Shown here: piece after piece, positions 44,395 through 53,499 of the stretch | Layout of the letters: each line of letters begins with the position of its first letter | How positions within the stretch are numbered: position 1 is the first letter of the stretch | Source of the DNA: Spectribacter acetivorans | GTDB lineage: Bacteria; Pseudomonadota; Gammaproteobacteria; Nevskiales; Salinisphaeraceae | Reading direction: 5' to 3' | DNA: 64,000 nucleotides | NCBI RefSeq assembly: GCF_031846305.1 | Contig: NZ_JAVRHY010000005.1 | Span: 217,465 to 281,464 of the forward strand | Position numbers and translations under genes: made by a program | The notes under the pieces: generated by a model | Seen by the model: only the letters and a program-made list of their open reading frames with translations | The model's database searches: none | What the model was told of the DNA's origin: nothing

Positions 44395-45720
44395 TTAGTG
44401 GCTGTGCGCGGCGCTACGGCCGGAGGCGGTCAATGCGGACTTGAGGTCGAAGGCACCGGTGGTAACGACCCGGTCGCCCGCGGCGAGTCCGCTGCGGATT
44501 TCCACCTGACCACCGCCCTCGTCACCGGTTGTCACCGTGACGGCCCTGAAAGCGCCATCCTCGTCACCGGGCACGAATACCACCGAGTCATCCTCGACGG
44601 TCTGGACCGCGTCGACCGGCACCAGCGCAAAGCGCTGCTCGGCATCGGTCTGAATGCGGGCGGTGCCGAACATGCCGGCGCGCAGGTTGCCGTCGTCGTT
44701 GGGCACCACGGCGCGTACCCGTACCGTGCGTGATTGCTCGTCCAGCTCGCGTGAGACCCAGTCAGTCTTGCCCTCAAACGTCTGGTTGGGCAGCGCCCGC
44801 ACGCTCAGTGTCACCTGTTGGCCCAGGCCCAGCCGCGGCAGGTCTTTCTCGAACGCCTCGATCATTACCCACATGGTTTCGTTGTTGACGATGTGGATAG
44901 GCGTCTGCTGAGCGGATACGGTCTGCCCCGGCACCAGGTCCCGACGCTGGATGGTGCCGGCAAGGGGCGCGGTCAGCTGATAACGCGACAGCGGCTGTTC
45001 GCCGCCCACTGAAATCGCGCCGATGTCCCCGTCGTCGAGCCCGTACAGGCGCAGCTCGGCGCGGGCGGCATCGCGTTCCGCCTTGGCCTGCTGGTAGTCG
45101 GCGCGCGATTCGAGCAGCTCGGCCTCGCTGGTGATCTGGTCCTCGGCCAGCTTCTTGTCGCGCTGATATTCCGAGAGTGCCGCGCCGAAACGGGCTTGTG
45201 CCGTCAGGTAGCTTGCCTTGGCTCGCCCGAGTTCCACCGAATCGAGTATCGCGACGGTGTCGCCGGCGGCAACGGTGTCGCCGAGATCCTTCGTGACCTC
45301 GACCACCTTGGCCTCAAGGCGGGGACCGACCCGGGCGACCCGGTCGGCGTCGAAGCGCGCGGTAGCCGGCGCCTGCACCACGGCGGTGGCCGAACCGGCC
45401 CCGGCTGCACTGATTTTCAGATCGAGCTGCTGGCGCTGATCCGACGTCAGATGGATGCGGCGCTTGTCGCCGGCATGCTCGTCGTGTCCACCGCCCTCTT
45501 CCTCATGCGAATCGCCGGATGTCTGCCCGGTGTGTTCGCCTTCATGCTCGCCCTCGTGTTCCGAGTTGCCGTGATTCTGGCCTTCATCTTGATGATCGGA
45601 TGTCGGCTGCTTGCCGGTGTCGGCGGCATTTGCCGAGTCACCGGATAGCGGATTGCAGGCGGCAAGCGGTGTCGCTACCGCGAGCAGGCAGAAAATTCTC
45701 AACCAATGAACGTTTGGCAT
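44395..45720 (-). CDS. czcB: CzcB-like periplasmic adaptor, second RND system
   Basis: 441 residues with a lipobox cysteine at 22 (PLAACN). A stretch rich in histidine, glutamate and aspartate (about 42-88) follows, likely metal binding. The adaptor core has the helical hairpin at about 165-230, the QLTAPLAGTIQRRDLVPG lipoyl half and the beta-barrel. It ends AAHSH. It begins 19 bases after czcC's stop and ends 18 bases before czcA. Confidence 0.92.
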   Translation of the reverse strand: MPNVHWLRIFCLLAVATPLAACNPLSGDSANAADTGKQPTSDHQDEGQNHGNSEHEGEHEGEHTGQTSGDSHEEEGGGHDEHAGDKRRIHLTSDQRQQLDLKISAAGAGSATAVVQAPATARFDADRVARVGPRLEAKVVEVTKDLGDTVAAGDTVAILDSVELGRAKASYLTAQARFGAALSEYQRDKKLAEDQITSEAELLESRADYQQAKAERDAARAELRLYGLDDGDIGAISVGGEQPLSRYQLTAPLAGTIQRRDLVPGQTVSAQQTPIHIVNNETMWVMIEAFEKDLPRLGLGQQVTLSVRALPNQTFEGKTDWVSRELDEQSRTVRVRAVVPNDDGNLRAGMFGTARIQTDAEQRFALVPVDAVQTVEDDSVVFVPGDEDGAFRAVTVTTGDEGGGQVEIRSGLAAGDRVVTTGAFDLKSALTASGRSAAHSH

Positions 45721-45739
45721 CTGAGTCTCCGGGAGATGT

Positions 45740-47026
45740 CTATTTCCGCGGGCCGGAATTGGCCGCGCTCGTATTGCTCATCACCACCAGACCTCCGGTG
45801 GCACGTTCCAGATCGGTGCCGGCGTTAACCAACGCTTCCAGTGCATCGAGATAGTCGCGGCGGGTGTTGATCAGTGTGTCCTGCGCGGCGGTCAGGGCCG
45901 GGGCGCCGAGTTCGCCGGCTTCGAAGGCACGCTGAGTCAGTTCGAAGTTCTGCCGGGCGGCATCGACCACTTCGTCGGACAGTGCAGCGACCCGCTGGCG
46001 CGCGGCCTCGTAGTCGGCTACGGCGGAAAGCACCTGGCTGCGTACGGTCAGTTGAAGGACGTCGCGCTCCAGACGCGCGGCGTCCAGCTCCGCCTGGGCC
46101 TGCTTGCGCTCGCCGCCAAAGCGGTGCAGTAGCGGCAGCTCGAAGGACACACCGCCGCCGGTTATCTCGTTCGTCTCCTCCTCACCGTAAAAGCCGAACA
46201 CCGTGAGGTTGGGCACGATCTGACGATGCGCGAGCTTGAGTTCCTCCTGCGAGGCGCTGACTTCCCTTGCCGCAGCGGCCAGATCGCCACGTCTGGCAAT
46301 CGCGCGTTGCAGCAATTGCGCCTGACTCGGCAGCTCTAGAGGCGCCGGGTTTAGCCGGCCCTGCAGGGAAATCGACTTTGCGGGGTCGACGGCGAGCAAC
46401 TCAGCCAACTGCAGACGTGCCTGGGCCTGTCGGTTCTCGGCCTGCGCGAGCAGGGCTTGGCTGCGGCCCAGCCCGATGCGGGCGGTGTTGGCTTCCAGCC
46501 GTGTGGCCTTGCCGGCCTCCAGGCGACGCTTAGCGTAGTTTTCCAGATCGCGGTTGACCTGCAGCACGTCCTCGGCGGTAGCCACCGCCCGTTCGGCCAC
46601 CAAGGCCTGTAAAAAAGCCGCGCGCACCCGCGCGAACGTCGCGCTGCCGAGAAAATCCAGCCGCGACTGCGCGCCCGACAGGCGGGATTTCGCAGCGTCC
46701 TCGCGTAAACCGCCCTGGCCTGCAATCCAGAAAGTCTGGGATAGGCGGATATCGATGTCCGTCGACGTGGCGCCGCTGGGCCCTTCGCGCTCGGCTGTGC
46801 CAAGTTGCAGTTGCGGATTGGAAGGCACCGCCACGTCGGCGTGCTCGAGCACGCCCTCGCTGCGACGAAGCTCGATGCGAGCACCGCGCAAAGTGGGGTT
46901 GTATTGGCCGGCCCAGGACAGGGCCTGATTCAAGGTTAACGGCTGCGGCAGTTGTTCGCGTTCAGCCGCATGGCCGCCGGCTGGCAGACAGAGTCCGGCC
47001 ACGCCGATCAACAGGAAAAATCGCAT
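45740..47026 (-). CDS. czcC: CzcC-like outer-membrane channel, second RND system
   Basis: 428 residues with a signal peptide ending near GGHAA and the two TolC-type helical repeats (LTLNQALSWAGQYNPTLRGA at the start, and GGGVSFELPLLHRFGGERKQ before the second coil). It forms the outer-membrane duct of the second CzcCBA pump. It is preceded by the small CzcI-like gene with a gap of 63 bases. Confidence 0.92.
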   Translation of the reverse strand: MRFFLLIGVAGLCLPAGGHAAEREQLPQPLTLNQALSWAGQYNPTLRGARIELRRSEGVLEHADVAVPSNPQLQLGTAEREGPSGATSTDIDIRLSQTFWIAGQGGLREDAAKSRLSGAQSRLDFLGSATFARVRAAFLQALVAERAVATAEDVLQVNRDLENYAKRRLEAGKATRLEANTARIGLGRSQALLAQAENRQAQARLQLAELLAVDPAKSISLQGRLNPAPLELPSQAQLLQRAIARRGDLAAAAREVSASQEELKLAHRQIVPNLTVFGFYGEEETNEITGGGVSFELPLLHRFGGERKQAQAELDAARLERDVLQLTVRSQVLSAVADYEAARQRVAALSDEVVDAARQNFELTQRAFEAGELGAPALTAAQDTLINTRRDYLDALEALVNAGTDLERATGGLVVMSNTSAANSGPRK

Positions 47027-47089
47027 TGCGAGTCCTCATCGCTTGGAAAGGCGCGCAGGCATCAGCCCGCGCGATTGACGCGAAGGGAC

Positions 47090-47428
47090 TCAGGCTATGG
47101 GAGGTATGAAGGGCGGGTCGGTCTGGAGCGTAGTCAGCGCCGGATTGCTCGTTCTACGATGATCTGTCGTCGACTCGAAATCGGCGTCAAATAATGAGGG
47201 GGCCAAGGCCACCAGATGGGCCCCGGCGTGACAGCAATGGTCGCAGCGATCCACCACGTCACCGTTATCTTCGTGCGCATGGCCGTTGGCAACCTGCGCG
47301 GCTTCATCGGTGGCAATCGGTATGTCCACATGCCAAGCCCAAGCAATTGCGCTTACGCCAAGCATGAACGCTGCCAGCCAGTGAACAGCGTTTAAATAGC
47401 TTCGAGAGTGGCGTACGGCCCTAGTCAT
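47090..47428 (-). CDS. CzcI-like small periplasmic metal-binding protein
   Basis: 112 residues with one amino-terminal hydrophobic segment (about 14-32; signal or anchor). A metal-ligand cluster follows (HAHEDN, then DRCDHCCHAGAHL), and it ends with the PPFIPPIA tail common to small proteins that head czc operons (CzcI type). CzcI proteins are thought to modulate metal-dependent induction. It is the first gene of the second czc operon. Confidence 0.7.
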   Translation of the reverse strand: MTRAVRHSRSYLNAVHWLAAFMLGVSAIAWAWHVDIPIATDEAAQVANGHAHEDNGDVVDRCDHCCHAGAHLVALAPSLFDADFESTTDHRRTSNPALTTLQTDPPFIPPIA

Positions 47429-47630
47429 TGCGAAGGTAGACTACGCAAATCCATTTGCGTTCACAAATAAGCAGATTGCACTTGCGGGCTTCCGTATCCA
47501 CAAGGAACGGCAGGAGTATGCTGTGTATTTTCTGACCAATTAGGCTCGGAGGGGCGTCTCGGCTGTGCCTGACGGGATTTATCCACAGCCTGTCCCATAA
47601 TTTGTCCCCCGATCCTGTGGAGGGCGTTAT
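47429..47630. other. Short gap between the second czc operon and the recombinase trio
   Basis: About 200 bases, no gene. CGCAAATCCATTTGCG (47446-47461) is a near-perfect palindrome upstream of the czcI-like gene and could be an operator. A TTATCCACA lies at 47579. Confidence 0.4.
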
Positions 47631-48104
47631 CTACCCGTCTTCGCTAAGTGTTGGCTCTCCAACCAAGCCTAGGCTTAGTCGAGCGTAGCGATCATGTAAA
47701 TCGGCATATTCTAATTCGATAAACGTTAAACGATCCACAAGCTCATTCTTCGTCAGACGTAATAGCCGCCTCCTTGCGGCAGGGGTATCTCGTCCAACTG
47801 CTAAGCGAGCCAGATTCGATCGAGATACACTTTTACGCGCTCGACGATTGTTTACGCGGCCAATGTGCTTCGCTTGATCGAATAGACGTCGCGCATCTTC
47901 ATTGGTAATGATCGCTGACTGACTAATCCCTTTATGCTCACTGTCTAAATGTTTTGATGTCGAGCAGATCGCAGCCAGGGTGACGCGTTGTTTTTTCTTT
48001 TGTAATTCCTCTATGGCGAGCCGGACCAATCTAACCGTCCGCTCGCGCTTTGCCTGGTAAATCGGTGTGAGCCAGGGCTTTTGTTGTGTATTGCTGGCTT
48101 TCAT
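47631..48104 (-). CDS. TnpC-like (DUF6262) recombination accessory protein
   Basis: 157 residues, basic, with a predicted coiled coil near the end (TKNELVDRLTFIELEYADLHDRYA). AKRERTVRLVRLAIEELQKK and the short ISQSAIITNED segment match the DUF6262/TnpC proteins that accompany the two tyrosine recombinases of Tn554-type elements. TnpC there sets the direction or efficiency of transposition. It starts on an ATGA-like 4-base overlap with the larger recombinase. Confidence 0.75.
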   Translation of the reverse strand: MKASNTQQKPWLTPIYQAKRERTVRLVRLAIEELQKKKQRVTLAAICSTSKHLDSEHKGISQSAIITNEDARRLFDQAKHIGRVNNRRARKSVSRSNLARLAVGRDTPAARRRLLRLTKNELVDRLTFIELEYADLHDRYARLSLGLVGEPTLSEDG

Positions 48105-50293
48105 GTTCGATAATCGATGCTAATGGAAGGTTGCTCATTTTTCTCATCCGATTCGCATTCCTCCATCAGATCCATCTCTCGTAATTCTAGCTTGCAGTCT
48201 TCTACTAGGCGTCGCATCCGTGCTGCCTCCGGCAATAGGCCTTCGTTGGTAGCATAGCCGACCTCACCCTTTGCCCAGTCCAGTTTTCTAATGACTTGCG
48301 AGCGCTTCGTGGGGTCGGGGACTTTGCCTGCGCAACCAATGCACTCGAACTTTGTTTGGCAGTAGCCGTGGCTCACACAGACTCCCCCGATGACCTCGCT
48401 GAGGGTGCCTGCTTTACCCTGGGCTTCTTGATACAATTCCTGAAGCTCAGCGGGTGAGCGAGTTAGCTTCTCTTCGACATCCAGATCAAGGGCGACACTG
48501 GACAAGTACTCGTCGGCAGATTGCGCGACCATCGAGCGCGTGGGCCCTGAATAGTACTTGGTCACATCCACATTTTTTTGGTGGAGTAGCTCCGCGACGA
48601 CATCTACAGGCATTTTAGCTACCTGTACAGCATGAGTCGCGAAAACGTGGCGAAGCAGGTGGGCGGTTATGTTGACTGCGCTGCCGTCTACGGCTCGGCC
48701 GCTGCATCCATGAGTTATAAATCGCAAGCAAGATTGAAGTGTGCTCGGCGACAAGTGCCTGCCGTGTAGCTGGAAAACATAGCGCCTTGGAAGAAAATCT
48801 GAAAATCGACTGGAATATGTTGAGAAAGGGACTACGGGCAACGGTTGCCCTGCTGGGAGTTCATAATTTTCTGCTAAAGCTCTCGCAACGCGGTATAGCA
48901 ATTTTTTTGTATCGTCCCCTATGAAGTAATCGGCTTTCTCGTCTGACTTAGCGCCTTTGGGCGTTACACGTAGAATGTACCGCTCTTTTTTCGTAGTGCC
49001 TTTTTTGCCAGTAGGCGCCCGAAAGTTGAGCCGAACAAGACTGTCTCGATCCAATGCTACCTGTAAAACTTCCGACATTCGCGCGCCTGTGGTCGTGACA
49101 ACATTTAGCGCTAACAACCCAAAGAGCGCGCTCAAATACATACTCTCCGGGTCAAGCAATACTCCGTCGGCAGCCTTGGCTAGCCGTGAGGCAGCTATTC
49201 CTTGGGGTAGCGTCGGCTTGTTCAAGCAAAGGAGGCCCTTATGAGTGGTGGTGAATGCCGTCTCCGGATAGCCCCAATCTCTTAGAAGGTTGCGGGCCGC
49301 ATTTGAATTGGGGTTTCTGGAAGCTCCGATCAATCCCGCTTCGGCGAGTTCGTAAAACCAGAATGGTGGCTCGGCCTGATCTTCGTCACGTAATACCTCG
49401 ACGAACGGCTGCCCATATTCGTTGTCCGCAGCTGCCGCCCAAGCTAAATCAAGAATCTTTTCCGAGAACTTATTGCTATGTCTTATTACGAAAGCCGGCC
49501 ACGTCCAAAAGCGTAATTGAATAGTTCGGCCATGCTCTTCGTATGCGACAGAAGGTGGGAAATTATAAAAAGATTTCTCTGCTAGATGAATGTTGTCGCG
49601 ATAGATGCCCAGCAGGCGCTGTAACTCATTGGTTCGCTGGTACGCTGCTGCCCTCAATTCTGAGTATGTAGGCATTACAACGTCGACGTGCTCTCGGCGC
49701 TTCTGCCTTGTATGTGCGTCTAGATTATTTTGAGTTAAATAAATTTTGGTAGAGGTTAGGTTGGCGAGAGGTAGTAAAAGCGGCCTGTAATTGGGTTTCA
49801 GGTGGAAGGGTAAAGCTTGATGCCAGCGGTGCATTTTCGTTGCGGCGGCTTGATAACGCCAAAGAAAGTCGGTTCGTGTTCGGGCGGAGTCCCGCCCGAT
49901 CAATCCGCTCGCGTATGCGGGAAGCACCTCGTCCGGCTGAAAATCTGTCATAGACGTCAGCCGTCGCGGCAAGTATCGGGAGTGACCAAAAAAAAGCCGG
50001 AAACGCTTGCTGAGCAGCCCAAGGGTGGAGTAGGTACTACTGGGTGCTACGTTCTGAGCGGAAACAATCAGTGCCCATAGCGTCAAGGCGTCCGCCCAGG
50101 GCTGCTCGTTGATGTGCTTGATCAAGTAAGTGATCGACTTCGCGTGAAGGCCCGGTAACTTCTTACTGCGACTTAAATCGAAAGCGGTTTGTGGCGCTTC
50201 AAAGATATAAGGAGATAGCCCGTTCATGTCGGCAAGGTCGTAATTATTTCTTTTCGCGCTAAGGGTGAAGGGTGTTGTCATGGGTCTATTCAC
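48101..50293 (-). CDS. Large tyrosine recombinase, Tn554 TnpB-like
   Basis: 730 residues. The catalytic carboxy half has the tyrosine-recombinase set: arginine I in TTGARMSEVLQV, HxxR in TAHLLRHVFATHA, histidine in ELLHQKNVDVTKYYSG and the tyrosine nucleophile in KYY. A cysteine-rich segment (GVCVSHGYCQTKFECIGC) follows the catalytic domain, as in TnpB-type recombinases. It overlaps tnpA by 8 bases. The region is clearly richer in A and T than the core, a sign of foreign origin. Confidence 0.85.
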   Translation of the reverse strand: MNRPMTTPFTLSAKRNNYDLADMNGLSPYIFEAPQTAFDLSRSKKLPGLHAKSITYLIKHINEQPWADALTLWALIVSAQNVAPSSTYSTLGLLSKRFRLFFGHSRYLPRRLTSMTDFQPDEVLPAYASGLIGRDSARTRTDFLWRYQAAATKMHRWHQALPFHLKPNYRPLLLPLANLTSTKIYLTQNNLDAHTRQKRREHVDVVMPTYSELRAAAYQRTNELQRLLGIYRDNIHLAEKSFYNFPPSVAYEEHGRTIQLRFWTWPAFVIRHSNKFSEKILDLAWAAAADNEYGQPFVEVLRDEDQAEPPFWFYELAEAGLIGASRNPNSNAARNLLRDWGYPETAFTTTHKGLLCLNKPTLPQGIAASRLAKAADGVLLDPESMYLSALFGLLALNVVTTTGARMSEVLQVALDRDSLVRLNFRAPTGKKGTTKKERYILRVTPKGAKSDEKADYFIGDDTKKLLYRVARALAENYELPAGQPLPVVPFSTYSSRFSDFLPRRYVFQLHGRHLSPSTLQSCLRFITHGCSGRAVDGSAVNITAHLLRHVFATHAVQVAKMPVDVVAELLHQKNVDVTKYYSGPTRSMVAQSADEYLSSVALDLDVEEKLTRSPAELQELYQEAQGKAGTLSEVIGGVCVSHGYCQTKFECIGCAGKVPDPTKRSQVIRKLDWAKGEVGYATNEGLLPEAARMRRLVEDCKLELREMDLMEECESDEKNEQPSISIDYRT

Positions 50294-51656
50294 CCGCTAG
50301 CTTCATTAGATAATCCCATTCAGTGTCGGAATGAAGTCCCGCAGTCGTATTTGATGGCTTCCCAATTTGTGCTTCAACAGGTCTTGAGTGGACGGCGTTC
50401 AACACACGATGCAATTCATCCTGCAACTCATGATGCTCTCTTGCATTGAAAAAATGCTCATACGCTTCCATGGTTTTCTTGCCGGAACGCCAGCCCATAT
50501 AGCTAATTAAATGCTGAATCCTTCTTTCTCTTTCGGTTTCGCTCAGCTTGCTTCGATAGATTAAATTGATTGCTCGAGTAACGTACCAATGTCGGATTTG
50601 ATGCACTCGTGCTTTGATGCCGGCATGGCGGCATAGGGGATACCATGTTGTTGATCGATATGTATCCGCCGTTAATCCGGATTTTTGCCGAGTTATAAAT
50701 ATCGGTGTTGTTCTTGCAACTTCAGAGGGTAGTGTTTTTAAAAACTTATAGTGGTGGCTGCCATCCTGATTGCAGAGCGAGGCGCGTTCCTGCTTTATGT
50801 ATTTAGTCATTAGTCGCTCTGTCTGATGGCTAAAGCGGATCCACTTATCCCGAACATTGCCAGAGCCTTTGTTCTTGCAACTGGCTTCAGTCCGATATTC
50901 GGATATTGACCAGTCACTTATCGTGAGTGAGCAAATTTCCGATACTCGGGCGCCGCTTTCGAACAGCAAACGGGTAACCAGTCGGTCCCGCAAGTTCCAC
51001 CCATAGGATTCGCCCGCAGAGTAAATCCGAGACGGAAAGTCATCATCATCGAGTATCTGCGGAACCCAGTCTTTGCCCTGAACTACCAAGTACGAGGCAG
51101 TGAGTGTGTGTCGTTTCACCGGTGGCGGCACCACGCCACTCTTTTGGGGCATGCTTCCCTTTGAAGAAGGGATGCATTCGTAGTCGGAGATCGCTGTTTT
51201 TTGATCGTTCCCGATGGTGACTAGGCCGAGGGGGTTGTCTGACCTAACCCACGCCTGCTTATAGCCCAAGCGGAAAAACAGTTTTAATGCGGCGAGAGCG
51301 GTGGATACGCCAGATTGGTTGGATGCCCTCGAAACCACGAGCTTGCGGCCACCAAGGCCATCCCGGATGCGGCAGCTAAAGCTTTCCCGCAAGAAATTTT
51401 CAACTAATTGTCGAAGACGCTGTTTTGGTAAGGGTCTTAAGGCGCCGACGTCGAGGTTCTCTGACTCTACTAGCCAGTTAGCGAAGCGGAGAAGGTGTGC
51501 GAGATAGACCTTGCTGGAGCTTAGAGTGACGTGGCGCTGACTGATTCGGGCGAATTCTGTCAGCGTGGGACAGGGCTCGCCGAGGTGGCCAAACACAGCC
51601 GCATGCTTTCCAGAAGGGAGCTTGACTGTAACGGAATAATACTTGGCTTTGCGCAT
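50286..51656 (-). CDS. Tyrosine recombinase, Tn554 TnpA-like
   Basis: 456 residues, first gene of the recombinase trio. The catalytic residues are visible: arginine I in LFESGARVSEICSL, HxxR in VHQIRHWYVTRAI, W-R instead of the usual histidine in SYMGWRSGKKTMEAYEHF, and the tyrosine nucleophile there. The amino-terminal core-binding region includes ALAALKLFFRLGYKQAW. It starts about 110 bases from the 3' end of parB, so one end of the element should lie in that gap. Confidence 0.85.
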   Translation of the reverse strand: MRKAKYYSVTVKLPSGKHAAVFGHLGEPCPTLTEFARISQRHVTLSSSKVYLAHLLRFANWLVESENLDVGALRPLPKQRLRQLVENFLRESFSCRIRDGLGGRKLVVSRASNQSGVSTALAALKLFFRLGYKQAWVRSDNPLGLVTIGNDQKTAISDYECIPSSKGSMPQKSGVVPPPVKRHTLTASYLVVQGKDWVPQILDDDDFPSRIYSAGESYGWNLRDRLVTRLLFESGARVSEICSLTISDWSISEYRTEASCKNKGSGNVRDKWIRFSHQTERLMTKYIKQERASLCNQDGSHHYKFLKTLPSEVARTTPIFITRQKSGLTADTYRSTTWYPLCRHAGIKARVHQIRHWYVTRAINLIYRSKLSETERERRIQHLISYMGWRSGKKTMEAYEHFFNAREHHELQDELHRVLNAVHSRPVEAQIGKPSNTTAGLHSDTEWDYLMKLAGE

Positions 51657-51712
51657 CTATTTTTATGCCACTGCAGATCATAAGCAATGCCTTATGGATG
51701 GATGATAATAGC

Positions 51713-51727
51713 GTCAAAAAATGACCT
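51713..51727. repeat. Third copy of the 15-mer shared with the AraC operators
   Basis: GTCAAAAAATGACCT matches 35318-35332 exactly. It lies in the gap between the recombinase start and the parB stop, as a single unit without its upstream partner repeat. Confidence 0.6.
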
Positions 51728-51768
51728 ACGGTAATCTGTACTGTGAATGAGCGCTTACGGCGCCGGCG

Positions 51769-52584
51769 TCAGTCCTTGTCGAAGCCCCAACGCTGCAGCA
51801 GCCCGTCGAATTCATCCAGGTCGTGGAAGGTCACCCGCACCTCGCCCTTGCGGCGGTCCGGGTCGTAGCGGATGTGCACGGCATTACCCAGGTGCTCGGA
51901 CAGGGCCCGCTCCAGTTCCGCCATTTCTCTGCTGGCACCGGCATCTCCGGCCACCTGCTGGTCGTCGCGGGCCTGTGAGCGGCGCCAGGCGGTTTCCAGC
52001 GCCCGTACCGACAGCCGCCGGCGGACCGCGTGGCGGGCGAACACCGGCTGTTCCGCCGGGGGGATGCCGGCCAGGATCTTGGCGTGGCCCAGCGTCAGTT
52101 CGCCGTCGTCGATGGCGGTCTGCACACTGGCTTCAAGCTTGAGCAGACGCAGATAGTTGGTGACGTAGGCGCGGGACTTGCCGATGCGGTCGGCCGCGCC
52201 GTCGTGGGTGAGGCCGTGTTCGCGGCACAGGCTTTCCAGACCGCGGGCGGTTTCCATCGGCCCCAGTGACTCCCGCTGCAGGTTCTCGATCAGCCCCAGG
52301 ATGGCGGCTTCGGCGTCGGTGAGGTCGTCGCGTACCACCGCCGGCAGGTCGTGCAGGCCGGCCAGTTGCGCGGCCCGCCAGCGGCGCTCGCCGGCCAGCA
52401 GTTCGTAGCCGTCATCCCCGCGTGTGCGCACCACCACCGGTTGCACCACGCCGGATTCGCCGATCGAGTGGGCCAGCTCCGCCAGCGCCGTTTCCGAGAA
52501 GCGGCGGCGGGCCTGAAAGGTGCCCGGGTGGATCATGTCGACGGCCAGTCGTCGGACCGCCTGAGATTCCGGGGGCTGCGCCAT
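51769..52584 (-). CDS. parB: ParB-family chromosome partitioning protein, no adjacent parA
   Basis: 271 residues. The ParB/Spo0J core starts with VDMIHPGTFQARRRF and the CTP-binding GERRWRAAQLAGL at 65-77, then LIENLQRESLGPMETA and the helix-turn-helix LTHDGAADRIGKSRAYVTNYLRLL. A short carboxy-terminal dimerisation domain ends FDGLLQRWGFDKD. It binds parS and loads SMC. The expected parA is not upstream; an acyltransferase gene on the other strand is there instead. The recombinase trio abuts its 3' end. Confidence 0.93.
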   Translation of the reverse strand: MAQPPESQAVRRLAVDMIHPGTFQARRRFSETALAELAHSIGESGVVQPVVVRTRGDDGYELLAGERRWRAAQLAGLHDLPAVVRDDLTDAEAAILGLIENLQRESLGPMETARGLESLCREHGLTHDGAADRIGKSRAYVTNYLRLLKLEASVQTAIDDGELTLGHAKILAGIPPAEQPVFARHAVRRRLSVRALETAWRRSQARDDQQVAGDAGASREMAELERALSEHLGNAVHIRYDPDRRKGEVRVTFHDLDEFDGLLQRWGFDKD

Positions 52585-52675
52585 GCCGTGCTAAGCTCGA
52601 GTGCCAGATCGGTTGGCGATCATAGCAGTTGCGCCCGGCCGGGCCGGGTGGTCAGTAGCAGGGGACGAAACCCGG

Positions 52676-53494
52676 ATGCGATTCCGCAACTACATCAAGC
52701 CGCGCGCGGTGTCGCCGGAGATCGACGCCATGATCGACGCGCTGCCGCGCCAGAACGTCGGTTCCTGCGGCTACGATCCCTGGGGCCTGAATCTGGACAC
52801 CGCCAAGATCGCCTTTTCGGCGATTCGCTGGCTGTACGAGGATTACTTCCGGGTCGAGGCGCGCGGGCTGGAAAACATTCCCGCCGACGGCCGTCTGCTG
52901 CTGATCGGCAATCACAGCGGACAACTGCCCCTGGACGGGGTGATGATGGCCTACGCCATCGCCACCAACGAACACGGGGCCCGGCTGCCGCGCACCATGG
53001 TCGAGCGTTGGTTCCCGACGGTGCCGTTTCTCGGTAACCTGATCAATCAGCTCGGCGGTGTGGTCGGCGATCCGGTCAACTGCGCCAAGATGCTGGAACG
53101 CGAGGAAGCCATCATCGTGTTTCCCGAGGGCATCCGCGGCTCCGGCAAGCCCTACCGGCTGCGCTACCAGCTACAGCGTTTCGGTCACGGTTTCATGCAC
53201 CTGGCGATGGAACACCAGACGCCGATCGTGCCGGTGGCGGTAGTCGGCGCCGAGGAGACCATGCCCTCGCTGACCAATATCAAGCCCCTGGCGAAGATGC
53301 TCAACGTGCCCTACTTCCCGCTGGCGCCGCTGCTGCCGCTGCCGGCCAAGATCACGCTCAGTTTCGGGGCGCCGATGGAATTTCCCAACGATGCCCGCAA
53401 TGAAGGCGAGGTCGAACGCCGCGTCGAGCAGGTCAAGGATGCCATCCGAGATCTGCTCGAGCAGGGGCTGGCCGCCCGCCGTCAGCAGCGGTAA
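52676..53494 (+). CDS. PlsC-type lysophospholipid acyltransferase family protein
   Basis: 272 residues from the ATG at 52676, chosen over an upstream GTG because AGGGGAC precedes it. Acyltransferase motifs: GNHSGQLPLDG (block I, a longer form of HX4D), EREEAIIVFPEGIRGSGK (block III, with FPEG) and TPIVPVAVVGAEET (block IV). It probably transfers an acyl group to a lysophospholipid or a related lipid at the inner membrane. First of a five-gene envelope-lipid cluster on the plus strand. Confidence 0.87.
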   Translation: MRFRNYIKPRAVSPEIDAMIDALPRQNVGSCGYDPWGLNLDTAKIAFSAIRWLYEDYFRVEARGLENIPADGRLLLIGNHSGQLPLDGVMMAYAIATNEHGARLPRTMVERWFPTVPFLGNLINQLGGVVGDPVNCAKMLEREEAIIVFPEGIRGSGKPYRLRYQLQRFGHGFMHLAMEHQTPIVPVAVVGAEETMPSLTNIKPLAKMLNVPYFPLAPLLPLPAKITLSFGAPMEFPNDARNEGEVERRVEQVKDAIRDLLEQGLAARRQQR

Positions 53495-53499
53495 CCGCC

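Larger units (their letters stand above)
15000..51768. mobile_element. Composite genomic island (metal resistance, catabolic transposon, Tn554-type trio)
   Basis: From the base-composition change near 15.0 kb to parB, all genes are accessory: two czc operons, CDF exporters, nhaA, toxin-antitoxin debris, an IS-bounded catabolic transposon and a recombinase trio at the right end. The flanks are ordinary core genes. The right end must lie between 51657 and 51768. The left end is only approximate, and no matching end sequences were found. Confidence 0.5.
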
